From Chersky-840 sp036511675 (lineage in GTDB: Bacteria; Actinomycetota; Acidimicrobiia; Acidimicrobiales; UBA8190): a stretch of DNA of 64,000 nt. The translations under genes were made by a program, and so were the position numbers. The stretch is taken from contig DATCBU010000013.1 in assembly GCA_036511675.1 (NCBI GenBank), positions 1 to 64,000 on the forward strand, written 5' to 3'. Under the pieces are notes generated by a model. It was not told the DNA's origin and made no database searches. It saw only the letters and a program-made list of their open reading frames with translations. Each line of letters opens with the position of its first letter. The first letter of the stretch is position 1. Shown piece after piece: positions 15,233-23,389 of this stretch.

Positions 15233-16450
15233 TCACGCGTCCCTGGTCATCATCCGCCACGCGCCGAGGATCGTCCAGCCCACCAGCCAGGCGATGATCA
15301 CGCATACGGCCACGATCGTCGACTCCGGCAGCAACCCGGGATTCCCCGAACCGCCCGTGGGACCACCACCGCCGCCGCCGAGCACGGGGAGCCCCCCTGG
15401 TGCCAGGTGGGCCGTGGCCAGGCCCACCACCGCACGCTGCAGATTCAATAGGTGGGGGATCCGCGCCCGGGAGAGGATCGGCGTCAGGACGACCTCGAGG
15501 ACAATCATCATGATCACCGCGACCGTCCGCTGTCCGATGAGCGATCCGAGCCCCAGCGCGACTACGAATCCGATGACGGCTTCGAGTTCGAGCCACAGCC
15601 CGCTCTTGATCATGAGGGAGTTCGACGGATACAGGAACTGTCGTGCATAGTCCGAGTAATTCATCCCTGCAATCAGGCTGGCCGTTTCGCCGATCTGCGT
15701 CTGAGAGGGTTGCGGTTGACCTTGCGGGCCCGCCGGCTGATTGACGTTCGGTCCGGGGCCGCCACCGGGGCCGTTTTTGCACGGAACGCTGTTGAGCACG
15801 GCGTTGAGCGTCGCAGCGTTCGGGGTGGACGGCCCGATCCTGATGCCAAAGTTGCAGATGACCTCGTCTGCATGGTCGGCGGCCCACCCCTCGAGGCCCG
15901 CTCGCGACAGGTTGACAGGCACGTTGACACCGTTGAAGGAGAGCCGGGTTGGCGACGCGAACACGCACACTGCGCAGACGATGGTGAAGCCCACCGCCAC
16001 CAGAGGGACGATGACGGCAAGTCCCGCGGGGATTCGAGCCACGTAGAGTGCCAAGCGCGAGCGGCCGGTCACCACCAGGTGCCGGAACATCCCGTCAGTG
16101 AGGTCGGCGGACCCCGCGGTGGCGCCCAGGGTGGCGGCCACGATGAAGCCAAGAACGTAAAGCACGCCCGAGACAAACGCGGTGTAGATGGAATAGCCGC
16201 CGGCAGGCCCGTAGGTCTTCGGCGCAAAGGCATGCAGCAGCAGTCGAATCGTCAGGAAGACGGTGGGGATCCCGATGGTCACCAGAATCAGCGTGATCAT
16301 GAGCCCACGTCGGCGGCGTAGCTCCATGAACCGAGTGGCGATCATGCCGCCCGTGGGGATCCAAGATCCCCGCCGATCAGGCGCCACATCAACCCGGCTT
16401 GCCGGAACCGGGGTAGGACCGGTTGCGCCAACGTCGGACAACGTCGTCAT
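15233..16450 (-). CDS. ABC-2-type permease, operon partner
   Basis: The 405-residue membrane protein has about six hydrophobic segments and a Gly/Pro/Gln-rich extracytoplasmic insertion around residues 220-260. Its ATG overlaps the stop of the ATPase gene (ATGA), so coupling is direct. The sequence is compatible with an ABC-2 or bacitracin-type permease rather than the eight-TM FtsX form. It probably exports a drug or peptide, or remodels lipids. A glycine run near the C-terminus (LPVLGGGGGGPTGG) is unusual. Confidence 0.8.
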   Translation of the reverse strand: MTTLSDVGATGPTPVPASRVDVAPDRRGSWIPTGGMIATRFMELRRRRGLMITLILVTIGIPTVFLTIRLLLHAFAPKTYGPAGGYSIYTAFVSGVLYVLGFIVAATLGATAGSADLTDGMFRHLVVTGRSRLALYVARIPAGLAVIVPLVAVGFTIVCAVCVFASPTRLSFNGVNVPVNLSRAGLEGWAADHADEVICNFGIRIGPSTPNAATLNAVLNSVPCKNGPGGGPGPNVNQPAGPQGQPQPSQTQIGETASLIAGMNYSDYARQFLYPSNSLMIKSGLWLELEAVIGFVVALGLGSLIGQRTVAVIMMIVLEVVLTPILSRARIPHLLNLQRAVVGLATAHLAPGGLPVLGGGGGGPTGGSGNPGLLPESTIVAVCVIIAWLVGWTILGAWRMMTRDA

Positions 16451-17439
16451 TCCGAGCTTCCTAGGCGACTCGTGACCTGAAGGAACCACGATTCGAGCGA
16501 CGCCTGGATCACTTGGAGCCTGTACACCGCTATCCCGCCCTCGACGAGCAGACGGTTGATCTCGGCAATCACCTCGCGCCCTGTCCCCGCCGACAGCGTG
16601 ACACCCAGCCCGGTCGGGTCGGCGGTGACCTCCGCCCCGTCGTCGGCGCCGATGGCAGTCGCGGCGATCAGCGCGCGGGCTCGATCGGGATCGGAGCATT
16701 CGACTTGAAGCTTGAGCGACGCGCCCGCCAGCAACTCGGAGATCGGTCCCTGGCGTACCACGCTGCCCCGGTCCACGATCGCCACGGCGTCGCAGGTCCG
16801 CTCCACCTCGTCCAAGAGGTGCGAAGACAACACGACCGTACGGCCCTCGGCCACCAGCGAGAGGATCATCTCGCGCATGTCCTGCATGCCGGCGGGATCG
16901 AGCCCGTTCATCGGCTCGTCCAGGATCAGCAGTTGGGGGTTGCCTATCAGGCAGGCCGCAACGCCAAGGCGCTGACGCATTCCCATGGAGTACTTGGACA
17001 CCTTGTCGTCGGCGCGGTGCAAGATGCCAACCCGTTCGAGCGACGGCCCGATTCGGTGGCGCGCTTCCGGCTCGCGAGCGGCGGCGAGGATCTGAAGGTT
17101 CTGCCTACCCGTCAGATGGCCGTGGAACCGAGGCTCGTCGACGATGGCCCCGACTCGCGCCAGAGCCTTATCGCGATGCCGGGGAACCTTGTGTCCCAGC
17201 AGGAACATCGTACCGGCGTCGGCGTGAGTGAGGCCCAGCAGCACCCGGATAAGCGTGGTCTTTCCCGCCCCGTTCGGACCCAGGTACCCGAAAGCGCATC
17301 CTCGCGGGACAAGAAGCTCCACACCGTTTACGGCGACGTTTTCCCCGAAGCGCTTGGTCAGCCCGCGCGTCTCGACAGCCCACTGGCTCTCGTTGACCTC
17401 ACTGTCGGAGGCGGCGGGGAGTGTCAAAGATTCGATCAT
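16447..17439 (-). CDS. ABC transporter ATP-binding protein
   Basis: The 330-residue ATPase has Walker A GPNGAGKT, signature YSMGMRQRLGVAACL and Walker B LLILDEPMNGLDP. It is followed by a C-terminal domain of about 90 residues of the type found in bacitracin/drug exporters (BcrA/CcmA class). The ATG at 17439 is preceded by GGTGGG. It is the first gene of the four-gene exporter and two-component operon that runs to 13219. The operon promoter must lie in 17440-17550. Confidence 0.9.
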   Translation of the reverse strand: MIESLTLPAASDSEVNESQWAVETRGLTKRFGENVAVNGVELLVPRGCAFGYLGPNGAGKTTLIRVLLGLTHADAGTMFLLGHKVPRHRDKALARVGAIVDEPRFHGHLTGRQNLQILAAAREPEARHRIGPSLERVGILHRADDKVSKYSMGMRQRLGVAACLIGNPQLLILDEPMNGLDPAGMQDMREMILSLVAEGRTVVLSSHLLDEVERTCDAVAIVDRGSVVRQGPISELLAGASLKLQVECSDPDRARALIAATAIGADDGAEVTADPTGLGVTLSAGTGREVIAEINRLLVEGGIAVYRLQVIQASLESWFLQVTSRLGSSE

Positions 17440-17875
17440 TGACCCACCATAAAGACTCCCGTCCCCCTTGAGAAGGTAGCTAGCCGGGACCATTGCGGTG
17501 GGGGTCAGCCCCCATGTGCTTACGGCCGATGCCCAAGGGGCGTCGTAAAGGACGGCACCCGCGAGCGGGGGGAGAGCCGGTGCACCACTCCGATCCGCAC
17601 CACAGTTGCTGAGCCCGCCAGGGCTAATAAGCGAGTCGAGAGGGCGACAAGCCGGATCGGACTACCTGTGTGGGCCAGTTGGAGCGGGATGGCGGCTTCC
17701 GCGCCGTCCCTGCGTTCCAGGATCTCCTGCACGAAAACTGTCAATGTGCGAACGCCTGTCCCTTTGAAGACTTCGGCGCTGAAGTAAGCAACTGCCGGAG
17801 GCCGCGTACGACCGGCCGTTGGTCATGTGTTATAGGCGCCCACACATGGAGGTTGAAAGCGCCTGCGAGATGGGG
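17440..17875. other. upstream region of the ABC operon
   Basis: No convincing gene is present. TGGGGG-TCAG-CCCCCA at 17499-17514 is a perfect 6-bp dyad about 60 bases before the ABC ATPase start and could be an operator. A minus-strand frame at 17520-17744 shows no family features. Confidence 0.45.
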
Positions 17876-18268
17876 TCATCGTAAGTACAGCGTTCCGAGT
17901 GCCAAGTCGATGGCCTCTTCGAAACCGGATGTTCTGCCTTTGGCGTACGCGCGCTGAAACTCCTCATCTCCCAGATGCATACTGACCTTGTCGATGCTGA
18001 CCTGGCGCAATGGCTCGTAGTACAGAAGGCACGATTGTCCCATCTGGTCGAGGAAGGCCTGAGCGACACCGTGGAGTTCAGCCGCGCGGCGCCAGTCGCC
18101 GAGATCGACACCAAGACAGGCCAGACCAAGGGTCGAGTACGCGAGTCCAAAGCGATCGCCGCTGCGTCGCCTCATGCGGAGCCCCTCCTCGAGCATCTGC
18201 CCGGCCCCCTCCCGAGCCCCGTCTGTCAAGAGAGTTCCTGACGACCCAGGTGCCGATGGATCGGGCAC
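17876..18268 (-). pseudogene. C-terminal fragment of an AfsR/LuxR-type TPR regulator
   Basis: The frame reads GLAYSTLGLACLGVDLGDWR, then RAAELHGVAQAFLDQMGQS, and ends HLGDEEFQRAYAKGRTSGFE plus EAIDLALG. This is the extreme C-terminus of large ATPase/TPR regulators (adenylate-cyclase or AfsR/LuxR type), whose full length is usually 900 residues or more. The nucleotide-binding and DNA-binding parts are missing, and no other piece lies upstream. It is a truncated remnant. Confidence 0.6.
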
Positions 18269-18352
18269 CGGTCAGATAGGAAGGATTGCCCGTGGTTGCA
18301 GAGAGGCGGCGAGGGCCATCCCAATCCAGGCCATGTTGCCCACGTCACTGGT

Positions 18353-18791
18353 CTAGTCCCTGATTCGGACTCTGGTACGCAGGTGCCCTCGTCCCCTCGC
18401 GGTGACGAGCGGCATCGGAGAATATGCGGCTCGAATACGACCATCGTGAGCCGGGTCGTGGGCCTGCACGATGAGCAGAGAGTTTCCGAGGGTGGCTGCT
18501 CGCGTCAGTCCATTGGCCGTTCCCTCGGCGAGGAAGGCATCAATGATCAAGGCGTCGTCGTAGGTCTCTGCGTCGGTGAAGCCCTGCCGGCCGAGTGTCC
18601 CTCCCATGAAACTCTGCACCAGCCGAGGTGTTGACCCCTGGGCGTACAGATCCATCATCTGGTTGAGAAACGTGTAGGCGTTATGGACACTTGGCGTCGC
18701 CGCCGAGGCCGAGCTGGGGAAAACAGGTCCGGAGGGTGCCGAACACGACGACGACCACGAGAGGGTAGAGGCCCCACCTCCAAGGTTTCAT
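18353..18791 (-). pseudogene. frameshifted, truncated secreted protein
   Basis: The ATG at 18791 gives a signal-peptide-like start, MKPWRWGLYPLVVVVVFG, which loses frame near 18730. The other frame resumes with SSASAATPSVHNAYTFLNQM, then MDLYAQGSTPRLVQSFMGG, DDALIIDAFLAEGTANGL and QAHDPAHDGRIRAAYSPMPL, before a stop at 18353. The pattern resembles exported alpha/alpha-barrel glycosidase-like proteins of actinobacteria, which are several hundred residues long; the family call is tentative. Both the frameshift and the missing C-terminal part mark it as dead. Confidence 0.5.
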
Positions 18792-18833
18792 CTTGGAGGA
18801 GCCGCCTGGCCGCACGCCCACCGTCAAAATGCG

Positions 18834-20228
18834 TCAGCGCCTGATGACCCAGACAAAGTCAGCGGCTGTCGACGCCGCACCGTCTGACGCCGCCACCGAG
18901 CTGGCTGACCGCCCCGGCCGCTGCGGGGTACCGGAGATGATCCCGGATGTGGCGTTGATCGCTAGGCCGCCAGGCAGGCCGACGGCGGTGTAGTTCAGGC
19001 TGCGTCCACGCACATCGGAGGCGCTGATCTGCAGGCTGAGGGGAGTCCCGTCAACCCCCCTCTGTTTGCCAGGGATGACGATCAAGATGGGGGAGTGGGT
19101 GTTCTCGCACCCTCCCCTCTTACCCAGGTCGTTGGCCCAGATCCCCTGCACCGCGAAGACGCCGGTGGCCAGCGACACATAGGTCGACCCACCGGGCTGG
19201 CCACCGATGAGGTTTTCACACTTGTCAGCGACTTCATTCCCATGTCGGTCGGTCCAGCCGGATGAGGGGAATGGGTCGGTGAGGACTTCGGCGTACTCGT
19301 GACTGATGGTCTCATCGGCGCCGTCCAGCACGCCCGGGTGGAAGAACGAGCTGCATTCGGCTCCGACGTCGGGAACGTAGGGCATGTTTGTATAAGGAAC
19401 GTTGGGTACGTTCACGCTGCCAAGGAAGTCTCCGGTGTTGTCGTGATAGGCGCAGTATCCGTTGCGGGGGCTCAGCCACTGATCAGGATCGCTTCCCGTC
19501 GGCGACACGATCACGTATTGCGCGCCTGGGGGATTCGAAAAATGACGAGCTGCATTTGCTCCCTCTTGTGCGATCTGCTCCCCTGTGGCCGCAGTCAAAG
19601 CGGAGGAGGTGTCCTCCCACACGCCGGCAAGCACAGGAGTGCTCGGGTAGGCCACGTGGTTGGTCGAGGGCGACAGCGGGCAGATCTTCGTTCCGACCGG
19701 GACTCCCTGGCAGTACTGCGTGAGGATCGCGCTCCACGGCTCGTTATTCGTGCCCAGGCCGTCGAAGAAGGCTTGCAGGTTTGGCGCGAGACCATCCGGG
19801 TCTCCTGAATAGACGTCGTAGCCGCCCGCGCCCGTGCTTTGGCTGCCCCACTGAGACCCCCAGAACACGAGGTAGACCTTGGGTGCCCCTGTCACAACAG
19901 ACCCGCCCCCGAAACTGACTCCGTCTCTGAGCACAGGCCCTTGAGTCGTGCGTCCTCTGGTGTTGATCGGTTGCCGGGGTCTGTTCGTGGTCCCGAGCGG
20001 CGCAGGTGAACCACGAAGCGGGATGGCACCGTGCCGGTAGGAGTGACCGGCCGTGGGGTTCGTGAGGGTGACAGCCCCCCGTGAGGTGTTGGTGGGGGCC
20101 GCCGTGGCGATATCGCTCGTAGTGACGGTCAAGAGCCCGACCACGAGCACCAGGGTGCCCAACGCGAGGCGGGAAGGGACGTGTCGTTGCTGGTCGGGAG
20201 CCCATGAAGATCGATTGAGCCGACTCAC
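18834..20228 (-). CDS. secreted protein with HEYAE motif and C-terminal Ig-like domain
   Basis: The 464-residue product has a signal peptide (about 1-43, with GTLVLVVGLLTVTTSDIATA). A central domain (about 100-360) starts APKVYLVFWGSQWG and carries ISHEYAEVLTDP (HEYAE 310-314) and GNEVADKCE. A C-terminal putative-Ig module follows (about 370-460: PLSLQISASDVRGRSLNYTA, then GIISGTPQRPG). The HExxE-like centre with downstream acidic residues suggests a zincin-like peptidase, but the full ligand set is not proven. GTG start at 20228 with AAAGG upstream. It is exported and lacks an anchor. Confidence 0.65.
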   Translation of the reverse strand: MSRLNRSSWAPDQQRHVPSRLALGTLVLVVGLLTVTTSDIATAAPTNTSRGAVTLTNPTAGHSYRHGAIPLRGSPAPLGTTNRPRQPINTRGRTTQGPVLRDGVSFGGGSVVTGAPKVYLVFWGSQWGSQSTGAGGYDVYSGDPDGLAPNLQAFFDGLGTNNEPWSAILTQYCQGVPVGTKICPLSPSTNHVAYPSTPVLAGVWEDTSSALTAATGEQIAQEGANAARHFSNPPGAQYVIVSPTGSDPDQWLSPRNGYCAYHDNTGDFLGSVNVPNVPYTNMPYVPDVGAECSSFFHPGVLDGADETISHEYAEVLTDPFPSSGWTDRHGNEVADKCENLIGGQPGGSTYVSLATGVFAVQGIWANDLGKRGGCENTHSPILIVIPGKQRGVDGTPLSLQISASDVRGRSLNYTAVGLPGGLAINATSGIISGTPQRPGRSASSVAASDGAASTAADFVWVIRR

Positions 20229-20639
20229 ATTCTGCCTTTCGAGTCAACGGAATACGGCGACAGATGAGAACCATACTTTTCGGACAAGGCCCGCGCCGGG
20301 AGAGTGGACGCCTCCCTGGATGCCCTGGACCATCCCAAGTGCGAGACGTCGAGAGTCGGTGGCGCCGACCAGCGAAGGGACGAGGACGAAGGCGGTCCAT
20401 GAAGATCAGGAAGTCAGCTTGGGGACGCTATCTTGGCGATTTCGAGCGCTGGGCTTGCCATGGCTCACCCGTCTTTGTCGTGCCGCCTATCAGGGTGCTT
20501 ACGGATCATCGCTTGTCGGCCAGTCCTTCTCGGCATCCCCCTTAAGATGGTGAGAGGGGTTCGAATCCCGTTGCTTCCCCAGTCTCGCACGTTCTGTCTC
20601 AGAAACTGAAGTTAGGGTCGATTGTCGCGCTCTGCATCT
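20229..20639. other. intergenic stretch with a tRNA 3'-end-like fragment
   Basis: No gene is recognised. The only notable sequence is the T-arm/acceptor-like segment at 20551-20581, listed separately. Confidence 0.45.
20545..20581 (+). other. tRNA 3'-half-like remnant
   Basis: GAGGGGTTCGAATCCCGTTG followed by CTTCCCCA has a TTCGAAT T-loop flanked by paired G/C runs and an acceptor-like 3' end. No matching 5' acceptor strand (GGAAGC-type), D-arm or anticodon arm lies upstream, so it is not a tRNA gene. Such 3' ends are typical scars of element integration, but no integrase is visible. Confidence 0.4.
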
Positions 20640-20828
20640 TCACGCATCGCGTCGATTACCACGCCGCTGGCTGGTCCGCAGGAGTATCCGAAGGTGAGGC
20701 ACGTCCTTCGGTCTCTCCGACGCCTTCATGGACTTGATGACATCGGCGAGATCTGCAACGAGGCGAGGTGGGCGTACGACTCGATCACCTGAGCGTGACG
20801 AGCAAGATCGATCGGTTATGTGTGACAA
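20640..20828 (-). pseudogene. C-terminal remnant of a nucleotidyltransferase-like protein
   Basis: The last 45 residues read LVADLADVIKSMKASERPKD followed by VPHLRILLRTSQ. A D-L-A-D-V-I-K-S-K-like helix with RPKD is the usual end of nucleotidyltransferase-fold proteins of toxin-antitoxin and related systems. The catalytic GSxxD part is absent, and the sequence upstream in the frame has no family character. I read it as the tail of a deleted gene. Confidence 0.4.
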
Positions 20829-20842
20829 AGACGATCGGTTAT
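20810..20842 (+). repeat. direct repeat of GATCGGTTAT
   Basis: Two exact copies of GATCGGTTAT start 23 bases apart, at 20810 and 20833, both followed by a purine/pyrimidine and G or C. The spacing is about two helical turns, as in operators for dimeric regulators. No intact gene starts nearby. Confidence 0.35.
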
Positions 20843-21012
20843 ACGCCTTGCCGCGGAGGTGACGGACGGTCGCCGTGCCCGTGGGGCGATGACGATGAAC
20901 GTCGCCTTATTCCGATCCTTCGGCGCCCTGAGGGGCACCGAGGCGAGTCATTCGGGATCCGCCGGGCTCAGCACCGGTCGCTCACCCGTTTCGTCGAAAG
21001 CTCGAGCGGCGT

Positions 21013-21393
21013 CTATGTGTGGTTGTAGAACTCCACGCTCCAGCGCCACTGCTTTTTGTCCTCGGCGTTCCACCACTTCTCGAGGATGCCGGCCTCGCCG
21101 CCCGGAAGGATGACAAGCCGTCCTAGATCTGCGTCGGTCGGCCAACCATCCTCTAGCGTGATCTCCGTGCCCCGGCGCACGAGGAACGACATGGGACCCT
21201 TTTCGTGTCGTGCCAACTTCTCGCCCCTGGCGATCATCGCGCCGTTGCCGCTGACGACCGTTACGTTGAGTACCGGTGGCGCGGCGTGTACCAGAAGTCG
21301 CTCGCCGCTGGCTTGGGCGTCCACCCGGCTCCGAGCAAAAGACATCCCGGTGGCGCCCGCATCGGGGAACCACAGATCCCAAAGCTCGATCAT
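21013..21393 (-). CDS. conserved hypothetical protein
   Basis: The 126-residue product has the core FARSRVDAQASGERLLVHAA, then TLEDGWPTDADLGRLVILPG, and a C-terminal WRWSVEFYNHT. This pattern is recurrent in actinobacterial hypothetical proteins of this length. No catalytic residues stand out. It appears intact and soluble. It lies upstream of a small alanine-rich membrane-associated gene in a block of stress-type genes. Function is not known. Confidence 0.7.
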   Translation of the reverse strand: MIELWDLWFPDAGATGMSFARSRVDAQASGERLLVHAAPPVLNVTVVSGNGAMIARGEKLARHEKGPMSFLVRRGTEITLEDGWPTDADLGRLVILPGGEAGILEKWWNAEDKKQWRWSVEFYNHT

Positions 21394-21502
21394 CGCTCTA
21401 CTCTCGGCTCATGAGGCACCGTGACGCAGCGCCTCCGAGGTGTTCAACGGGTTGCTCAGCGGGAGTTTCTGAGGACCGTCTGGCTGGGTCAGGCCAGTTG
21501 CG

Positions 21503-21793
21503 TCAGTACCCCAAGCTTGCAGAAACGTGTCCGGCGACACTTCGGGCCTTCGTCGCTAATGGGGAGTCGCCGACGTGGATCGCGACGTCCCGTGCCACCT
21601 CGGACATGTCAGCGTCGTGGATCGCGTCGACTGCTTTGTGGGTCGCCGCTTTCGCCACGGATGGGGCCTTCTCGATCACGTCATGTGCCACCTCGGCCGC
21701 CTTGCGTCGGGCACCGGACGCCAGGTCCATGGCTGAGCCACCGACCATCCCCGTCAAAGCACCAATAACGAGACCCTTCCATGCGTTCTTCAT
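21503..21793 (-). CDS. small YtxH-like membrane-associated protein
   Basis: The 96-residue product begins MKNAWKGLVIGALTGMVGGS, a glycine-rich hydrophobic helix, and continues as amphipathic Ala/Lys/His-rich helix (KAAEVAHDVIEKAPSVAKAA). This layout is typical of small YtxH-like or general-stress proteins of actinobacteria. The ATG is firm, with GAAGGG upstream. It lies just downstream of the broken DUF6458-like copy and probably shared its transcript. Confidence 0.65.
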   Translation of the reverse strand: MKNAWKGLVIGALTGMVGGSAMDLASGARRKAAEVAHDVIEKAPSVAKAATHKAVDAIHDADMSEVARDVAIHVGDSPLATKARSVAGHVSASLGY

Positions 21794-21895
21794 GAGCTTC
21801 AGCCCTTCTTTGTTGGTTGGTTCATGAATACTCGTGACCTCGTCCAGACGAATGCGTTCGATTGAAGAGGGGTCGACCCTGCGTCCGAACGTCTG

Positions 21896-22155
21896 TTAGT
21901 GAACTTCCTCGTGTACCGCGGCCGTCCCTGAGCGTCGGTGATTTGCCGATCGAAGGTGTGGTTCTGACTGCCTGCGGGACGTCGAGATGTGGCGAAAATC
22001 ACTGTTGACCCGATGAGGCCGACCGCGCCCACGACCATAAGGATGACCCCCACGGTAGAGGGCCGGAACCCGTGACCCTGACTGGTCACCGCCCAATACA
22101 TGACGGCACCTGCCGCGATTGAGATCATGCTGAAGACCATTCCTGCTAAACCCAT
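21896..22155 (-). pseudogene. DUF6458-like membrane protein, copy 2, frameshifted
   Basis: The ATG at 22155 gives MGLAGMVFSMISIAAGAVMY and GVILMVVGAVGLIGSTVIF, nearly identical to copy 1 at 4420-4683. After ITDAQG a 4-base deletion relative to copy 1 shifts the frame. The family ending AVHEEVH persists out of frame and stops at 21896-21898. In its own frame the protein runs on with unrelated residues to 21799 (118 residues). Both membrane helices are intact, so a product with an altered tail may still be made. Confidence 0.6.
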
Positions 22156-22184
22156 GTCTTGCCTCTATCTCGTGCCATGGCCAT

Positions 22185-22240
22185 CGGCCAGGTGCGAAAG
22201 AGGCGGGGTCTGAGACCCTTCAGCTCTCTCACGGTAGCAC
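22185..22240 (-). promoter_or_regulatory. conserved leader/promoter of DUF6458-like gene, copy 2
   Basis: Fifty-two of 56 bases match 4716-4771. It has the same -10-like element (TACCGT), the same dyad GGGTCT-C-AGACCC at 22206-22218, and the same CGCCTCTTTCGCA run; the overlapping hairpin (TGGCC-GAT-GGCCA) follows. Conservation is higher than in the adjoining coding region, which implies function even though the gene it drives is frameshifted. Confidence 0.55.
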
Positions 22241-22635
22241 GAGCACCACTCAGTGTTCAGGCCACCGCCCCGCAAGGCACCTGACGACTGACCGCAGCAG
22301 TTCTGCCTGTGTGTACGCAGGTTCAAGCAGCCGGCGTGTCGAAGCCATCGAGCCGTTCTCCTCGATTCGTCGCCGGCAGCCAGCCAGTCACGCTCAATAT
22401 GCCCTGCTCGCGGAGGCAGCAAGAGGACGGTCCGATCAAGGCCTAGCCACGATCCGGACGGGCACTGGGAGGATCTACCGCCACCGATGCGATTCCGGGC
22501 GTGCGGTCCTGGATCAGGTGCATCGGATCAATTGGGGGACTATCGCCTCGAGGCAACCCGAGGGGCCAACGCGAGGGTACGCAGTGTGTTTCGTGCCCGA
22601 CCGCGAGCCTGGCGACCCGAGAGGAGATCATCGAA
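22241..22635. other. gap upstream of interrupted csbD-like gene
   Basis: No gene is seen. TGGGGGACTATCGCC at about 22533-22547 resembles one half of a DosR-type box and lies roughly 100 bases before the csbD-like ATG; GAGAGGAG precedes that ATG. Confidence 0.35.
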
Positions 22636-22860
22636 ATGACAGGAAAGGCAGACCAGGTAAGGGGTTAAGGCAAACAAACGGTGGGAGCTCTCACCGGTGA
22701 CAAAGATCTCGAGTCCGAGGGCAAGGCTGATGTTCGCGCTGGCGAGACAAGAGAGAAGGTCGATCACGGAAAGAGGAAGATCGAAGAAGTAGTAGAGAAA
22801 GTCGAGCAGAAGGTCGAAAGGGCAATCGACAGCGTCAAGGATGCTCGACATCGCGAGTGA
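22636..22860 (+). pseudogene. csbD-like gene interrupted by an in-frame TAA
   Basis: The frame from the ATG at 22636 reads MTGKADQVRG, then TAA at 22666-22668, then without any shift GKQTVGALTGDKDLESEGKA, DVRAGETREKVDHGKRKIEE and a final VERAIDSVKDARHRE, ending at a TGA at 22860. This is a textbook CsbD domain with one sense codon replaced. GAGAGGAG precedes the ATG. A GTG at 22681 could restart translation of a 60-residue protein. Nonsense mutation, sequencing error or readthrough are all open; the rest is well preserved. Confidence 0.65.
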
Positions 22861-22922
22861 CGGGCTGACTTGCTGTCACAGGATCCACTTGGGACCGTAC
22901 CCGGACCCCGCTCGCGATTTGT

Positions 22923-22940
22923 CGGGAACTTTGGGCCCTA
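22923..22940 (+). promoter_or_regulatory. DosR-box-like motif before DUF6131-like gene, copy 2
   Basis: GGAACTTTGGGCCCTA aligns with AGGACTTTCGGCCCTA upstream of copy 1, with three differences in 16. It lies 75 bases before the ATG, against 69 in copy 1, and the surrounding intergenic sequence is otherwise diverged. Confidence 0.4.
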
Positions 22941-23014
22941 TTTCGAGGTGTTCGTAGTTGCGAAAATCCCAGCACGACCGCTAATGCCCGAAATTCAATC
23001 ACCTCGGAGGCTCC

Positions 23015-23170
23015 ATGATCGTCTTTGGACTGGTACTTCTCATCGTTGGTTTCGTGGCGCATATACCCGTTGTCTGGTCGATCGGCGTCATTGTGCTCGT
23101 GGTGGGTCTGGTTCTCATGCTTCTCGGTGCGTTAGGCCACGCCGTCGGCGGCCGACGACACTTTTTCTAA
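23015..23170 (+). CDS. DUF6131-like small membrane protein, copy 2
   Basis: The 51-residue product begins MIVFGLVLLIVGFVAHIPVV and ends GHAVGGRRHFF; it is 43/51 identical to the protein at 8372-8527. It has two membrane helices with a conserved short basic C-terminus. TCGGAGG precedes the ATG by 4-5 bases. Unlike its csbD-like and DUF6458-like neighbours, this second copy is intact. Confidence 0.8.
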   Translation: MIVFGLVLLIVGFVAHIPVVWSIGVIVLVVGLVLMLLGALGHAVGGRRHFF

Positions 23171-23389
23171 TCGTCGCTTTTCTACAGCCAGGTCATCTGA
23201 AAGGACCGCCAGCTCACCTCTCGGACGTGTTCGGTTGGATCCCGGATAGATCTACTGAACGCGGAAGGGGCGAAACGCTCAGGATCCTCATCTGGCTCGG
23301 GGCAGCGAGATCCAAGCGTTGATCCGGTATTCCCGCCGATGGTCTACTCGGGTCAATGGCGGTTTCGATCGGAGTGATTCAATGGCCGT

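Noticed and set aside
15452..16321. 289-codon plus-strand frame
   Set aside because: Antisense to the ABC permease; Arg/Gly/His/Asp-rich composition is typical of high-GC shadow frames.
17520..17744. 74-codon minus-strand frame
   Set aside because: No ribosome-binding site, no family pattern; lies in the upstream region of the ABC operon.
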